From JALJPB01 sp034111045 (GTDB lineage: Bacteria; Pseudomonadota; Gammaproteobacteria; Enterobacterales; Alteromonadaceae): 64,000 nt of DNA. Below, piece after piece: positions 44,032 through 53,510 of the stretch (its first letter is position 1; every line of letters starts with the position of its first letter). The notes beneath the pieces were generated by a model. That model had not been told where the DNA came from. It worked only from the letters and a program-made list of their open reading frames with translations, and did no database searches. The stretch lies in NCBI GenBank assembly GCA_034111045.1, contig JAWUYA010000033.1:45842-109841 (forward strand), given 5' to 3'. The position numbers were made by a program, and so were the translations under genes.

Positions 44032-45138
44032 ATGGCTGATTTAATAAATAATTTTCTCGAGTTAAGTGCTGAAGCAAGCCCTTGGCTATTGCTTGGATTG
44101 TTAATTGCTGGCCTCATGAAAGCATGGGTGCCAACAAAAATTTTAAGTAAACACTTAGGTGGTGGATATAAAAGCATTATTAAAGCCGCATTAATTGGTG
44201 CACCTTTACCTCTTTGTTCGTGTGGTGTCATTCCTGTTGCGACTGAGTTAAGAAGAAGTGGTGCATCAAGACCTGCCACTGCAGCATTTTTAGTAGCAAC
44301 GCCGGAAACAGGCGTTGATTCAGTTTCAGTCTCTTATGCAATGTTAGGCCCTGTAATGGCTATTTATCGGCCAATAACCGCTATAATTTCTGCTATTATT
44401 ACCGGATTTTTGGTTGCTTTAATAAAAGAACATGACGCAAAAAATAACGCTTTTGATGCTAGTACTCATCTATCCACTATTGATGATTGTTGTGCTAAAG
44501 AGTCTTCATTGCAAAAAATGAAGGAAGTCAAAGTGGTAAAAGCAGACAGTTGTTGTGCCAGCCAAGGCGTTCCTCAAAATCCTAAACCAAAATCGGTAAT
44601 AAATAAAACATTGCAAGGTGTTAAGTACGCGGCCACACAACTTATTGACGATATTATTATTTGGTTAGTGATAGGTTTGTTATTTGCGACCTTAATAAAA
44701 ACCTTTTTACCTGAAGCGTTTTTATTAAGTTATGGCAGTGGTTTAGGTGCCATGTGCATGATGATAGTCATTTCTATCCCTATGTATATTTGTGCAACTG
44801 CTTCAACCCCTATTGCTGCCGGATTTATTTTGGCCGGATTATCTCCAGGTACTGCTTTGGTCTTTATGATGGCAGGGCCTGCAACTAATATATCGACCCT
44901 TGGTATTATCAAAAATGAAATGGGGACGAAAGTACTGAGCCATTATTTAGCCGGTATTTCACTTTGTGCCATTTTTTTTGGCAGTGTGCTCGACTTTTTT
45001 CTAAACTATTATGACATTAACATTGCAGAACAAATGCAACATAGTCATTCAATATTACCTCATTGGATTAACCTCAGTTGTACCTTACTTATTGCTTTTT
45101 TAGCTATTAAGCCCTTAAGAACAATCTTAATAAAATAA
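44032..45138 (+). CDS. SO_0444-type Cu/Zn efflux permease
   Basis: This DUF318/ArsP-related permease of 368 residues has about eight membrane helices. The Cys-rich LPLCSCGVIPVATEL near residue 60 and the AAGFILAGLSPGTALVFMMAGPATN near 265-285 are hallmarks. A cytoplasmic loop near 135-180 carries two Cys-Cys pairs (DDCCAKES and DSCCASQG), which likely bind the metal. The family exports Cu/Zn in Shewanella (SO_0444 named from memory). A promoter or MerR-type regulator was not seen nearby. Confidence 0.88.
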   Translation: MADLINNFLELSAEASPWLLLGLLIAGLMKAWVPTKILSKHLGGGYKSIIKAALIGAPLPLCSCGVIPVATELRRSGASRPATAAFLVATPETGVDSVSVSYAMLGPVMAIYRPITAIISAIITGFLVALIKEHDAKNNAFDASTHLSTIDDCCAKESSLQKMKEVKVVKADSCCASQGVPQNPKPKSVINKTLQGVKYAATQLIDDIIIWLVIGLLFATLIKTFLPEAFLLSYGSGLGAMCMMIVISIPMYICATASTPIAAGFILAGLSPGTALVFMMAGPATNISTLGIIKNEMGTKVLSHYLAGISLCAIFFGSVLDFFLNYYDINIAEQMQHSHSILPHWINLSCTLLIAFLAIKPLRTILIK

Positions 45139-45230
45139 GCGCGTTATCAAAAATCCTATGATATTTATCATGGAGTTGATCTCAAAACCTGATAGAATCG
45201 TTGGGTTAACTATTAGTGTCGGAGCACTTT

Positions 45231-46028
45231 GTGGATTTATTAGTCATTGGTTCTAGCGTTGCCTTTATGAGTTATATGCTTGCCTCTATAGCCATTTTGT
45301 CAAGATTATTCCATGCTGAAGGACCAAATATTGTTTTAGTATTATCTTTAGGATGTGTTGCCATTATTGCTCATACCTTAACTAACGGACAATATTTATA
45401 TCAACAAGCCAATATCAATTTCAGTTTACCCAATGTAATCTCGTTAGTGAGTTTACTCATTACTTTAACGGTGTCTGCTGCTGCATTAAAATATAAAGTT
45501 AACTTACTATTACCTGTGGTTTACGGCTTTGCTGGTATCTGGCAATTATTAATGATTTTCATTCCCCCTAGTGCGCAAATCCCTTTAAATACTGAAAAAA
45601 TGTTTTTAGTGACACATATCACATTGGCATTAATTTCTTATTGTATACTCATTATAGCAACGTTATACGCATTCCAAGTAGCCTATATAAACTACAAACT
45701 AAAAAATAAAAAGCTTCGGTCTGTCAGCAATCTTGCACCATTAATGCAAGTTGAAAATCAATTATTTTTAATTTTAACCCTTGGAACATTATGCTTATTA
45801 CTGAGTCAATTTAGTGGTTTGGTGTTTCTTGATGATTTTCTTTCAAAAGAAAGAGCCCATAAAACCGTGCTGTCATTAATGTCATTAACTGTGTATATGA
45901 TCATTTTATGGGGACACTTCAAACAAGGTTGGCGAGGCCACAAGGTATTAGTATTAACGGTAATTGCATCTATGCTTTTAACTTTATCTTATTTTGGTAG
46001 CCGATTTGTAAAAGAATTTGTTTTATAA
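45231..46028 (+). CDS. ypjD: YpjD-like inner-membrane protein (CcsA-like fold)
   Basis: About eight transmembrane helices and GHF-like WGHFKQGWRGHKV near the C-terminus match the cytochrome c assembly-like YpjD family of gammaproteobacteria. The function is unknown. I choose GTG at 45231, with GGAG six bases before it, over the longer frame at 45216. It lies between ffh and the CorB-like gene, a conserved neighbourhood in gammaproteobacteria. Confidence 0.82.
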   Translation: MDLLVIGSSVAFMSYMLASIAILSRLFHAEGPNIVLVLSLGCVAIIAHTLTNGQYLYQQANINFSLPNVISLVSLLITLTVSAAALKYKVNLLLPVVYGFAGIWQLLMIFIPPSAQIPLNTEKMFLVTHITLALISYCILIIATLYAFQVAYINYKLKNKKLRSVSNLAPLMQVENQLFLILTLGTLCLLLSQFSGLVFLDDFLSKERAHKTVLSLMSLTVYMIILWGHFKQGWRGHKVLVLTVIASMLLTLSYFGSRFVKEFVL

Positions 46029-46135
46029 GCTTTTAGAGTTTCTCTTTTTCTATTTTTAAGGTATAAAGAGCTCAGGCTAAGCCAATTCATAAAATTCATG
46101 CTTTAGCCCTAGTTTTAATAATTTAGGAACCCCTA

Positions 46136-47425
46136 TTGGATAACATATCTACCGAAATGCTGTTTGGCATTCTTGCCATACTCATTTTTATTTCGGCCTA
46201 TTTTTCGGGTTCAGAAACTGGTCTTATGTCATTAAATCGCTACCGATTAAGACACTTAGAACAAAAAAACCATAAAGGTGCTAAGCGTGTAGCTAAATTA
46301 TTAGCTCGCCCTGACCGATTAATTGGCTTAATTTTAATTGGTAATAACCTGGTTAATATTGCGGCTGCTTCAATTGCAACAATAATAGGCACTAGGCTTT
46401 TAGGGGATGTTAGCGGGGTTATTGCTTCAACCGTCATTTTAACTTTTGTTGTTCTTATATTTGCCGAAGTCACCCCTAAGACATTAGCTGCTTTACATCC
46501 TGAAAAAGTTGCCTTTCCGAGTTCGATTATTCTCAAATTTTTACTGAAGTTATTTTTACCTTTCGTTATTGCGATAAATTGGATCACTAATGGTATATTG
46601 GCACTCATTGGCATAAATGCAGAGCAAAGAGAACAACACGGCTTGAGTAGTGAAGAATTGCGGACAGTGGTTAATGAAGCGGGGGCTTTATTAACCGGTC
46701 GTGATCAAGATATGCTGGTCAGTATTTTAGATTTAGAAAACGTTTGTGTTGAAGATATTATGATCCCACGGAATGAATTAGTAGGCATTGATGTCAATAA
46801 TGATTGGAAAAAAATTCAAAAACAATTAACCCATTCTAACCACACCCGTATTCTTCTTTATCGCGATAATATTGATGATGTCGTTGGTTATATTCATGTC
46901 AAAGATGCGCTAAAGCTGGTATCAAAAAATCAATTTACCAAAACAACCTTATTACGCGCAGTGCGTGAACTTTATTTTATTCCTGAAGGTACACCGCTCA
47001 ATGTTCAGTTATTAAAGTTTCAAGCGGCGAAAGAACGTTTAGGTTTAGTTGTTGATGAGTATGGTGATATTCAAGGTCTAGTCACTTTAGAAGATATTCT
47101 AGAAGAAATAGTAGGTGACTTTACCACGACAATGACACCTAGTCCCAGTGATGAAGTTCATCTGCAACCAGATGGTAGTTTCCTAGTTGATGGCAGTGCA
47201 ACCATTCGTGATATTAATAAAGAAATGTCTTGGGAATTACCGACTAATGGTCCTAAAACCTTAAATGGCCTTATTGTGGAATATCTAGAAGATATACCAG
47301 AAAATAATCTAAGTGTTCGTATTTCTGGTTATCCAATAGAAATTATTGACGTTGGTGATAATATGATAAAAACAGTAAGGGTAATGCCTGAGTTTTGTCT
47401 ACAATCAACTCCGGAGGAAGAATAA
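46136..47425 (+). CDS. yfjD: CorB/YfjD-like CNNM transporter with CBS and CorC/HlyC domains
   Basis: The N-terminal CNNM membrane domain (to ~190) opens with FISAYFSGSETGLMSLNRYRLRHLE and LIGNNLVNIAAASIATIIG. It is followed by two CBS domains (~200-320; IMIPRNELVGIDVN, then VVDEYGDIQGLVTLEDILEEIVGD) and a CorC/HlyC C-terminal domain. Members act in Mg/Co homeostasis. The start is TTG at 46136, with AGGAA about 6 bases upstream, and aligns with E. coli YfjD. Confidence 0.93.
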   Translation: MDNISTEMLFGILAILIFISAYFSGSETGLMSLNRYRLRHLEQKNHKGAKRVAKLLARPDRLIGLILIGNNLVNIAAASIATIIGTRLLGDVSGVIASTVILTFVVLIFAEVTPKTLAALHPEKVAFPSSIILKFLLKLFLPFVIAINWITNGILALIGINAEQREQHGLSSEELRTVVNEAGALLTGRDQDMLVSILDLENVCVEDIMIPRNELVGIDVNNDWKKIQKQLTHSNHTRILLYRDNIDDVVGYIHVKDALKLVSKNQFTKTTLLRAVRELYFIPEGTPLNVQLLKFQAAKERLGLVVDEYGDIQGLVTLEDILEEIVGDFTTTMTPSPSDEVHLQPDGSFLVDGSATIRDINKEMSWELPTNGPKTLNGLIVEYLEDIPENNLSVRISGYPIEIIDVGDNMIKTVRVMPEFCLQSTPEEE

Positions 47426-47794
47426 AAATCTAAAAAGCAATTAGCAGAGCTACTTATTAGATAGTAACTGCTTACATAAAACGTTTTAACAATAGTTAAC
47501 CACAGAGTTATTCACAGGCAATGAATCAAAGTGAACGTTCCACAATTTCTGTGGATAACAAAAGCAAGACCAATGTATTTAAGCACTCAATATTTGCAAT
47601 AATTATTTGATAAAAAAGTGAAGTATTTTATATTATCAATATGAAGGTTTACGCATATAATAATTTAATGTATTGCAAGTGAAATGTTGATTTTATAAAA
47701 CGATATTAATCACAAAAACTATCATGCATTGTATACAAAACAAAATCTCACGGGGAGTAAACAACCCTCTTTCTTTATAATTTAATTAAATATT
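47426..47794. other. AT-rich intergenic region with DnaA boxes
   Basis: No gene is supported. At 47508-47516 there is a TTATTCACA DnaA box, and at 47550-47558 TGTGGATAA, i.e. TTATCCACA on the minus strand. TTAACCACA near 47496-47504 is a one-mismatch third box. The remainder to 47794 is strikingly AT-rich. Confidence 0.6.
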
Positions 47795-48418
47795 TCATCC
47801 GAACAATAGTCGCCATAACCAACCTTTATTTAATTCTGCCTCACAACCTTTCAATTGGCTACTGTAGCGCTTAGCTCTAGCGTCTACTTTTCGAGAAACT
47901 TTTACCAACCAAGGTTTCTTTTTATAGCTTTTATTTTTAAACCCTCCCCAACCTTCGTGATAGTTTAAATACTGATTATAAGCGTCCCACTTTGATACTT
48001 TATTTATTTTTTGAGTTTTAAAAATAAACCAGCCCATAAAATCGATCGCATCATCAAAATCATCACGATCGGCACCTGAATTACCCGATTCATTAATATA
48101 GTCATCCCAAGTCATCGTTTTAGCTTGAGAATAGCCATAAGCACTACTGACTCGTCCCCAAGGAATAAAGCCTAATAGGTAATCTCTCGGTGGAATAGCA
48201 TCATGGCGAAAAGAACTTTCTTGATACATCATACTCATCGGCACATGAATAGGCACACCCCAACGCTCATTAGCGTCTTTGGCAGCAAAATACCAATCCC
48301 GATGTTCCCTAAAGATTTCACAGATATTCTCAGGATTTTGAGGTGGGGGGGTTGCGCAAGATGATAGTACTGTTATAAATAAACAGCTAACAATAATAGT
48401 TTGTTTTTTTAGTCGCAT
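47795..48418 (-). CDS. Lipoprotein with transglycosylase SLT domain
   Basis: Starting at the ATG 48418, the protein is a 207-residue lipoprotein with lipobox LSSC and mature Cys near residue 21. The soluble part has the catalytic Glu in MSMMYQESSFRHDA near 65 and AYGYSQAKTMTW, typical of soluble lytic transglycosylases. DAYNQYLNYHEGWGGF near 145 is the second half of the domain. It should cleave peptidoglycan at the outer membrane. The upstream longer frame (48475) lacks signal-peptide sense. Confidence 0.9.
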   Translation of the reverse strand: MRLKKQTIIVSCLFITVLSSCATPPPQNPENICEIFREHRDWYFAAKDANERWGVPIHVPMSMMYQESSFRHDAIPPRDYLLGFIPWGRVSSAYGYSQAKTMTWDDYINESGNSGADRDDFDDAIDFMGWFIFKTQKINKVSKWDAYNQYLNYHEGWGGFKNKSYKKKPWLVKVSRKVDARAKRYSSQLKGCEAELNKGWLWRLLFG

Positions 48419-48539
48419 TATAATAGCAGGTCTTAAAATTGAGAGAATAGCGATTAGTGTGCCAGAATTAGTCATAGAATTGCAGTTTAAATGGTAAAAC
48501 TTATAAATTAAAATGAACTAATCAAGCTATCCCTACTCT

Positions 48540-48545
48540 TATAAT
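48540..48545 (+). promoter_or_regulatory. Consensus -10 of a candidate small RNA
   Basis: A perfect TATAAT with a following G lies 33 bases before the strong plus-strand terminator at 48578-48614. The -35 near 48517-48522 is a poor match. A start site around 48552 would fit. Confidence 0.4.
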
Positions 48546-48551
48546 GTGAGC

Positions 48552-48614
48552 AGTTATTATTTCCCTTAGTGCTTTATGCGCGTCACTTGAATTCAAGTGT
48601 ACGCGCTTTTTTTT
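48552..48614 (+). ncRNA. Candidate small RNA ending in a strong terminator
   Basis: The GCGCGT/ACGCGC stem with an inner CACTTG/CAAGTG and AATT loop (48578-48606) is followed by eight T (48607-48614) on the plus strand. Both flanking genes are on the minus strand, so this terminator serves neither. With a TATAAT at 48540, it would end a ~63-base plus-strand RNA with a short 5' single-stranded part (about 48552-48577). The RNA would lie opposite the gshA-transglycosylase gap. There is no recognised family. Confidence 0.45.
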
Positions 48615-48654
48615 CTGTAAATTTAACTTTTTTGAATTTAACCCTAACACCCTC

Positions 48655-50238
48655 TTAATTAAAATATTGAGCTAAGAAGTCATCAAACGAAAGCACATCT
48701 GCTTGTTCAATTTTTATCTGCTCTTGATGAGATTTGTCAACACTGGCCTTGAAATATGCTTCATCAAAAATTTGATAATCTTTTGCCAATAAGGACTCAC
48801 GATAAGTAGACGCGTAATCAAGCGCTAGTTTTGTTAGGCTTTTATTTTGATTAACCACCATGTCTAATAACTGAGCAGACGGGGTAAGTTCACTGTTATT
48901 AATTTTAGTACGCTCGTGCTCAACGGATTGACTATAACGTTTGCTACCTTTAGCTTGATCAAGTAAATGGGCAACATCATCAAATTGATCAAATAGTGCA
49001 TTACCCCATTGTTGTACTGATTTATCAACCCCTTGATCATTAAGTAATAACTTAGGATCTCGGCCACGGACTACAACTTGGTCCATATTTGAACTACTTT
49101 CATCTTGACCTTGGCAATCAAATATGGGGCTTGGCGCTAAAGCACAAAAAGTGAGAAATATATCTAAAAAATAAATTTGATCCGTGCTAATACCAGTATC
49201 AACAAATGGATTAACATCAAGAGCACGTACTTCAATATATTCAACCCCTCTATTTTTTAAAGCTTCTGAAGGTTTTTCACCGGTCTTTGCTACTCGTTTA
49301 GGGCGAATAGGTGCATAGAGTTCATTTTCAATTTGTAATACATTGGCATTTAATTGCTGATACTTACCATCAACTTTAATCCCTGTTTTTGCAAATTCAT
49401 CAGAGCCTAATCTCATGGCTTGCTCTACCCCTTCAAGATAACCAGGTAGGTCGTTATAACAAATGGCTAGTTCAGATTGGGCATTATTGGTATATCCTAA
49501 ATCACTCATTCTTAATGAAGTAGCATGTTCTAAATACATATAGCCATTTTCCGATTGTTTAAAAGGAAACGGCCATGCACCACTTATCGTTGAGGTACCT
49601 TGTAAAAAAGATCGACAAATAATTGGCGAACTACCATACAAATAAGGAATCAACCAGCAGTAGCGTTTATAATTACGAATTAGAGCGAAATAACCGTCAG
49701 ATTTGAAAGTTTCATGATCCTCACTATTGTCAGATATTTTTTGAATTGAACGCCAAAAATCATCTGAAAATGAAAAATTAAAGTGAATACCTGAGATAAC
49801 TTGCATCATAGAGCCATAACGATTTTTTAAGCCCTGACGATAGACAGTCTTCATTTTTCCTACATTTGACTCACCAAAATAAGCCAATTGCACTTTATCC
49901 TCATCATTAACAAAACAGGGCATACTAAAAGGCCATAACAATTCACCATCGATTTGTGACATGGTAAATTTTTGAATATCTTGTAATTGCGCTATTGCCT
50001 GTTCAGGCTCTCTACTAACCGGGGTAATAAACTCTAATAAAGCTTCAGAGTAATCAGTAGTGATATTGGGGTGTGTTAATGACGAGCCAATTTTATAATG
50101 ATGTGGCAGCTGAGAAAGTCCCCCGTCAGGTAAAACTCTTAACGCTTCACGCTCAATACCACGTCCAAATTCTACGGTTTTGTGAAGATCATCAGATTCA
50201 CTTAATGCACGAAGGTAATCTTTTAAAGATAAAGTCAA
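48655..50238 (-). CDS. gshA: Glutamate--cysteine ligase
   Basis: GshA makes gamma-glutamylcysteine, the first step of glutathione synthesis. The proteobacterial type (527 residues) shows GRGIEREALRVLPDGGLSQ near residue 25, TDYSEALLEFITP near 60 and VISGIHFNFSFSDDFW near 145. The ATP/Mg-binding EVRALDVNPFVDTG lies near 335. The start is TTG at 50238, with AGGAG just upstream. The gene stands alone, apart from the possible small RNA downstream. Confidence 0.95.
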   Translation of the reverse strand: MTLSLKDYLRALSESDDLHKTVEFGRGIEREALRVLPDGGLSQLPHHYKIGSSLTHPNITTDYSEALLEFITPVSREPEQAIAQLQDIQKFTMSQIDGELLWPFSMPCFVNDEDKVQLAYFGESNVGKMKTVYRQGLKNRYGSMMQVISGIHFNFSFSDDFWRSIQKISDNSEDHETFKSDGYFALIRNYKRYCWLIPYLYGSSPIICRSFLQGTSTISGAWPFPFKQSENGYMYLEHATSLRMSDLGYTNNAQSELAICYNDLPGYLEGVEQAMRLGSDEFAKTGIKVDGKYQQLNANVLQIENELYAPIRPKRVAKTGEKPSEALKNRGVEYIEVRALDVNPFVDTGISTDQIYFLDIFLTFCALAPSPIFDCQGQDESSSNMDQVVVRGRDPKLLLNDQGVDKSVQQWGNALFDQFDDVAHLLDQAKGSKRYSQSVEHERTKINNSELTPSAQLLDMVVNQNKSLTKLALDYASTYRESLLAKDYQIFDEAYFKASVDKSHQEQIKIEQADVLSFDDFLAQYFN

Positions 50239-50862
50239 AATAACTCCTGGAAGAAAAAGTCCTCAAACTAGTTACAGTTTTATTTGAGGGTAAATATTAA
50301 AAAATCAATGCTTGATAACAAACATAATAACTCAATTTTTACTAAAAGAACGCGATGATGACAAAACTTGCCCTTAAGTAACACTATTTTAAAAAGTATA
50401 ACTCAACAACTTCGTGTTTGAAGACATTTATACTTGGATCTCAAAATCGTTAGCAACAACGAGTTTTTGCATTGGTTGAGTCAATGCTTATGTGACTAAA
50501 AGTTTAAAAATAGATGCTGGTCAATACCTAAGAGGTTAACGAGTCGGTAAAAGAGCACCTTATTATAGGTATGGCAAAGATGACAGGAAAATAAAGAAAG
50601 TAGGGTAATTACTAATATTTATAATATACTGATAAATATTAGAATTAGTCATATACCACTCGCAATTAAAGAAATAACTTATACAAGAGTAACTCACCTG
50701 CAATGGTACAGTATTTATGGCGATCAAAACTTGTAATAAAATAGCTTTAACGCCCTATTCGCAGTTTCTAAAAGTGTTAATTTCAGTTACAGTTAAAGTG
50801 ATTATGCTATTTCCATTTATGGCATGTTAAAATTTGACAATAAAAAAATAAAGAAGTTAATA
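50239..50862. other. Intergenic region between gshA and the NhaC-like gene
   Basis: AT-rich, no gene supported. A weak inverted repeat (AAAATCGTT / AACGAGTTTT, near 50443-50468) is the only structure noticed. It is divergent, so promoters for gshA and the antiporter should both be here; I could not place them confidently. Confidence 0.5.
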
Positions 50863-52221
50863 ATGCAAAACAGTGCTATCACTCTACTCCCCCCTTTAGT
50901 TGCTATTATCCTTGCCATTTGGCGAAAGAATGCGTTACTTGCTTTACTTGCAGGGCTGTTAATTTGCCATGTGATGATTGCAAATTGGCAACCTTTAGAT
51001 GGTTTTATCGGCGGTATCAATGAACTTGCGGCTGTATTTCAATCATTGGGTAATTTTTATATCATCACTTTTAGTTTATTAATTGGCGCACTGGTTAAAT
51101 TAATGAATACTTCTGGCGCTGTAAATGGTTTTATACATCACTTAAGTCAATTAAATCTCGTTAAAAATAAACGTCAAGCCAGCATGCTACCCACTATCAT
51201 TGGCACTAGTATTTTCACCGATACCAACTTGAGCATGTTCGCTGCGGGTATGGCAAGCCAACAGCTTTTTGATAAACATAAACTGAGTCGTGCACGACTT
51301 GCTTATTTGATCGATTCAACTTGTGCGCCTATCAGTATATTATTTCTAATCAATGGTTGGGGGGCTTATGTATTAGGGCTATTAGATGATTTTAGTTTTG
51401 ATGACCCTGTGGGTATTTTAATCGGTACAGTTGGTTATAATTTTTATGCAATTATTGCCGTAGTATTAGCCTATTTTACTGCCTATTCGGGTAAAGTTTA
51501 TGGGCCAATGAAAACAGCAAAATCTCATATCAATATGAATATTGAGCCTGTTGTTAAAAAGACAGCTCTGGCCCGTGTAATGTGGCTGCCATTTATTAGC
51601 TTATTAGCAATAACATTAGTTTTATTATTTATCACTGGTGATGGTGATATTCGCCGTGGTTCAGGATCCTTCTCTGTCTTTTGGGCAATAACTAGCTCAC
51701 TCATTATGCTTATACTCATGATTTTATTTTACCGACTACTTAACGCTAAGCAAATTATTTTAACCGCACTTTCAGGCATAAAAACCATGATAGCCCCGGT
51801 GAGTATATTAGTCATTTCATTCGCCTTTGGTGCTGCAATCAAAGAACTTGGCACAGGCATTTATGTTAGCCAACTAATGAATATTGAAGTACCTTTATTC
51901 TTAATGGCCCCGATTTTATTTATAGCAGCAGCTGTTATGGCTTTTGCTACGGGTACTTCTTGGGGAACATGGGCAATACTTGTGCCTATTGCCGTACCTA
52001 TTGCCTTAGAAAGTGGTTTACCTATTCACTTTTTAGTGGCTTCAGTACTCGGTGGAGGTATATTTGGTGATCACGCCTCTCCTATTTCTGACACCACCAT
52101 AGTAGCTTCAATTGCCAGTGGTTGTGATCACTTTGAACATGTCAGCACTCAATTACCTTATGCCTTGTTTGGCGCTATAGTGACGCTAATACTTTATTCA
52201 TTAATTGGTTTGAGCTTTTAA
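50863..52221 (+). CDS. NhaC-family Na+/H+ antiporter-like permease
   Basis: The protein has about eleven membrane helices over some 450 residues. LLPPLVAIILAIWRKNALLALLAGLL near the N-terminus, PTIIGTSIFTDTNLSMFAAGM near 120 and, near 380-420, FATGTSWGTWAILVPIAVP and GGGIFGDHASPISDTTIVAS fit the NhaC/IT superfamily. The substrate could be Na+/H+ or an organic acid. I prefer ATG at 50863 with AAGAAG upstream; ATG at 50824 adds 13 Lys-rich residues. Next gene begins 2 bases later. Confidence 0.85.
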   Translation: MQNSAITLLPPLVAIILAIWRKNALLALLAGLLICHVMIANWQPLDGFIGGINELAAVFQSLGNFYIITFSLLIGALVKLMNTSGAVNGFIHHLSQLNLVKNKRQASMLPTIIGTSIFTDTNLSMFAAGMASQQLFDKHKLSRARLAYLIDSTCAPISILFLINGWGAYVLGLLDDFSFDDPVGILIGTVGYNFYAIIAVVLAYFTAYSGKVYGPMKTAKSHINMNIEPVVKKTALARVMWLPFISLLAITLVLLFITGDGDIRRGSGSFSVFWAITSSLIMLILMILFYRLLNAKQIILTALSGIKTMIAPVSILVISFAFGAAIKELGTGIYVSQLMNIEVPLFLMAPILFIAAAVMAFATGTSWGTWAILVPIAVPIALESGLPIHFLVASVLGGGIFGDHASPISDTTIVASIASGCDHFEHVSTQLPYALFGAIVTLILYSLIGLSF

Positions 52222-52223
52222 TC

Positions 52224-52937
52224 GTGAGTGAGCAAACTTCTTCTTTTGAAATTATTGATATCCAAGATAACTTTATCGTAGTAAACAAAGCCTCAGGCAT
52301 AAATTTTCATGATGAAAATGAGTTGGCGCAAGGACTGTTTAATTTAGTTAGCCAACATTTCATGCAAACAAGCAAAGATAAACTATATCCAGTGCATCGT
52401 TTGGATAAAATGACGTCTGGTTTGATTGTTTTTGCTAGAAATTTAACTACAGCGCAACAATTTCAGAACTTATTTAGTCAACGCCATATTGACAAATATT
52501 ACCTAGCCATTAGTGATAAAAAACCTAATAAGAAGCAAGGCTTAATAAAAGGCGATATGGAGAAAAGTAGAAGAGGCTCGTGGAAACTATTAAGAAGTCA
52601 ACACAACCCTGCTAGCAGTCAGTTTTTCTCTTATGCTTTATCAGAGAAAAAACGCTTATATCTTATTAAACCTCACTCAGGGAAAACTCACCAAATTAGG
52701 GTTGCCCTAAGTAGTATCGGCGCCCCTATTATGGGTGATGAACGTTATTATGGATCAAACGAGGAAAAGCGAGGGTATTTGCATGCTTATGCATTAAAGT
52801 TTATCTTGAATGCACAACACTATGCTTATATTTTATCACCCAGCAGTGGTGAACATTACCTCGCATCCCATACAATAAAGCAACTTGAAACACTGCAAAC
52901 GCCTTGGTTATTAAACTGGCCTAACATTAAAATTTAG
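52224..52937 (+). CDS. RluA-family pseudouridine synthase
   Basis: This 237-residue pseudouridylate synthase has the catalytic Asp in YPVHRLDKMTSGLIVFA near residue 60 and KPHSGKTHQIRVALSSIGAPIMGDERYYG near 145-175. It lacks an S4 domain. It resembles the TIGR01621-type RluA subgroup; the RNA target is unknown. The start is GTG, 2 bases after the antiporter, so they share a transcript. Confidence 0.9.
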   Translation: MSEQTSSFEIIDIQDNFIVVNKASGINFHDENELAQGLFNLVSQHFMQTSKDKLYPVHRLDKMTSGLIVFARNLTTAQQFQNLFSQRHIDKYYLAISDKKPNKKQGLIKGDMEKSRRGSWKLLRSQHNPASSQFFSYALSEKKRLYLIKPHSGKTHQIRVALSSIGAPIMGDERYYGSNEEKRGYLHAYALKFILNAQHYAYILSPSSGEHYLASHTIKQLETLQTPWLLNWPNIKI

Positions 52938-53088
52938 ACCAAAACTTATGAGTGTCACTCTCGCTCTGAAAAGAACACAAACAGACCCGAGTTTATAAAG
53001 GCTTTTTTTCTTGACCATCAAAAACCAAATGCTTGGGCAATAAGGGTATAATTCTGCTTATCAACGCTCTATCACAATTGTGCAGTGT

Positions 53089-53510
53089 CTATTCTGACAT
53101 GGTCAACTTCTCATTTAATTTGTGCCTTAGTATTTTACCCACACTAAATTTTGGTAACTCATCAATAAATTCAATAGTTTTATCTAGCTCAATGACAATA
53201 ATATTGTTAACTTGGGTATTATCAATAATATCAGCAAGTACGTTAGTTAATGACACAAAAATCATGAGCGTATTAACTGGTGTATCATTTAACTGATGTG
53301 CTATTTCTTTGGCGGTATACAAAGGGTTGACCTTAACTTAGACACCGCCTACTTTAATAATACTCCACATAGCCACAGGAAAACTATGTACATGAGGAAA
53401 CATAAATGCAACGTTATCGCCTTTAGGATGTTTAATTTACTCTGCAGATAAGCAGCAAAATGATTGGGAAAACGATCAATGTCATTAAATGAAAATTCTG
53501 TTAAAAACTA
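53089..53510 (-). pseudogene. Internally deleted fadD-like acyl-CoA synthetase
   Basis: Reading the minus strand, FPNHFAAYLQSKLNILK (near 53495-53450) shifts frame into GDNVAFMFPHVHSFPVAMWSIIKVGGV. An in-frame TAA follows, then VKVNPLYTAKEIAHQLND (near 53330). Soon after NNIIVIELD the frame jumps to TIEFIDELPKFSVGKILRHKL, which belongs to the very C-terminus of FadD. Comparison with fadD at 10.1 kb shows the central ~380 residues, with the ATP-binding motifs, are missing. It is a dead paralogue. Confidence 0.85.

Noticed and set aside
47495..47794. Idea that the DnaA-box region is the chromosomal origin
   Set aside because: No dnaA, dnaN, gidA/mnmG or similar origin-linked genes are present; only two perfect boxes and one near match.
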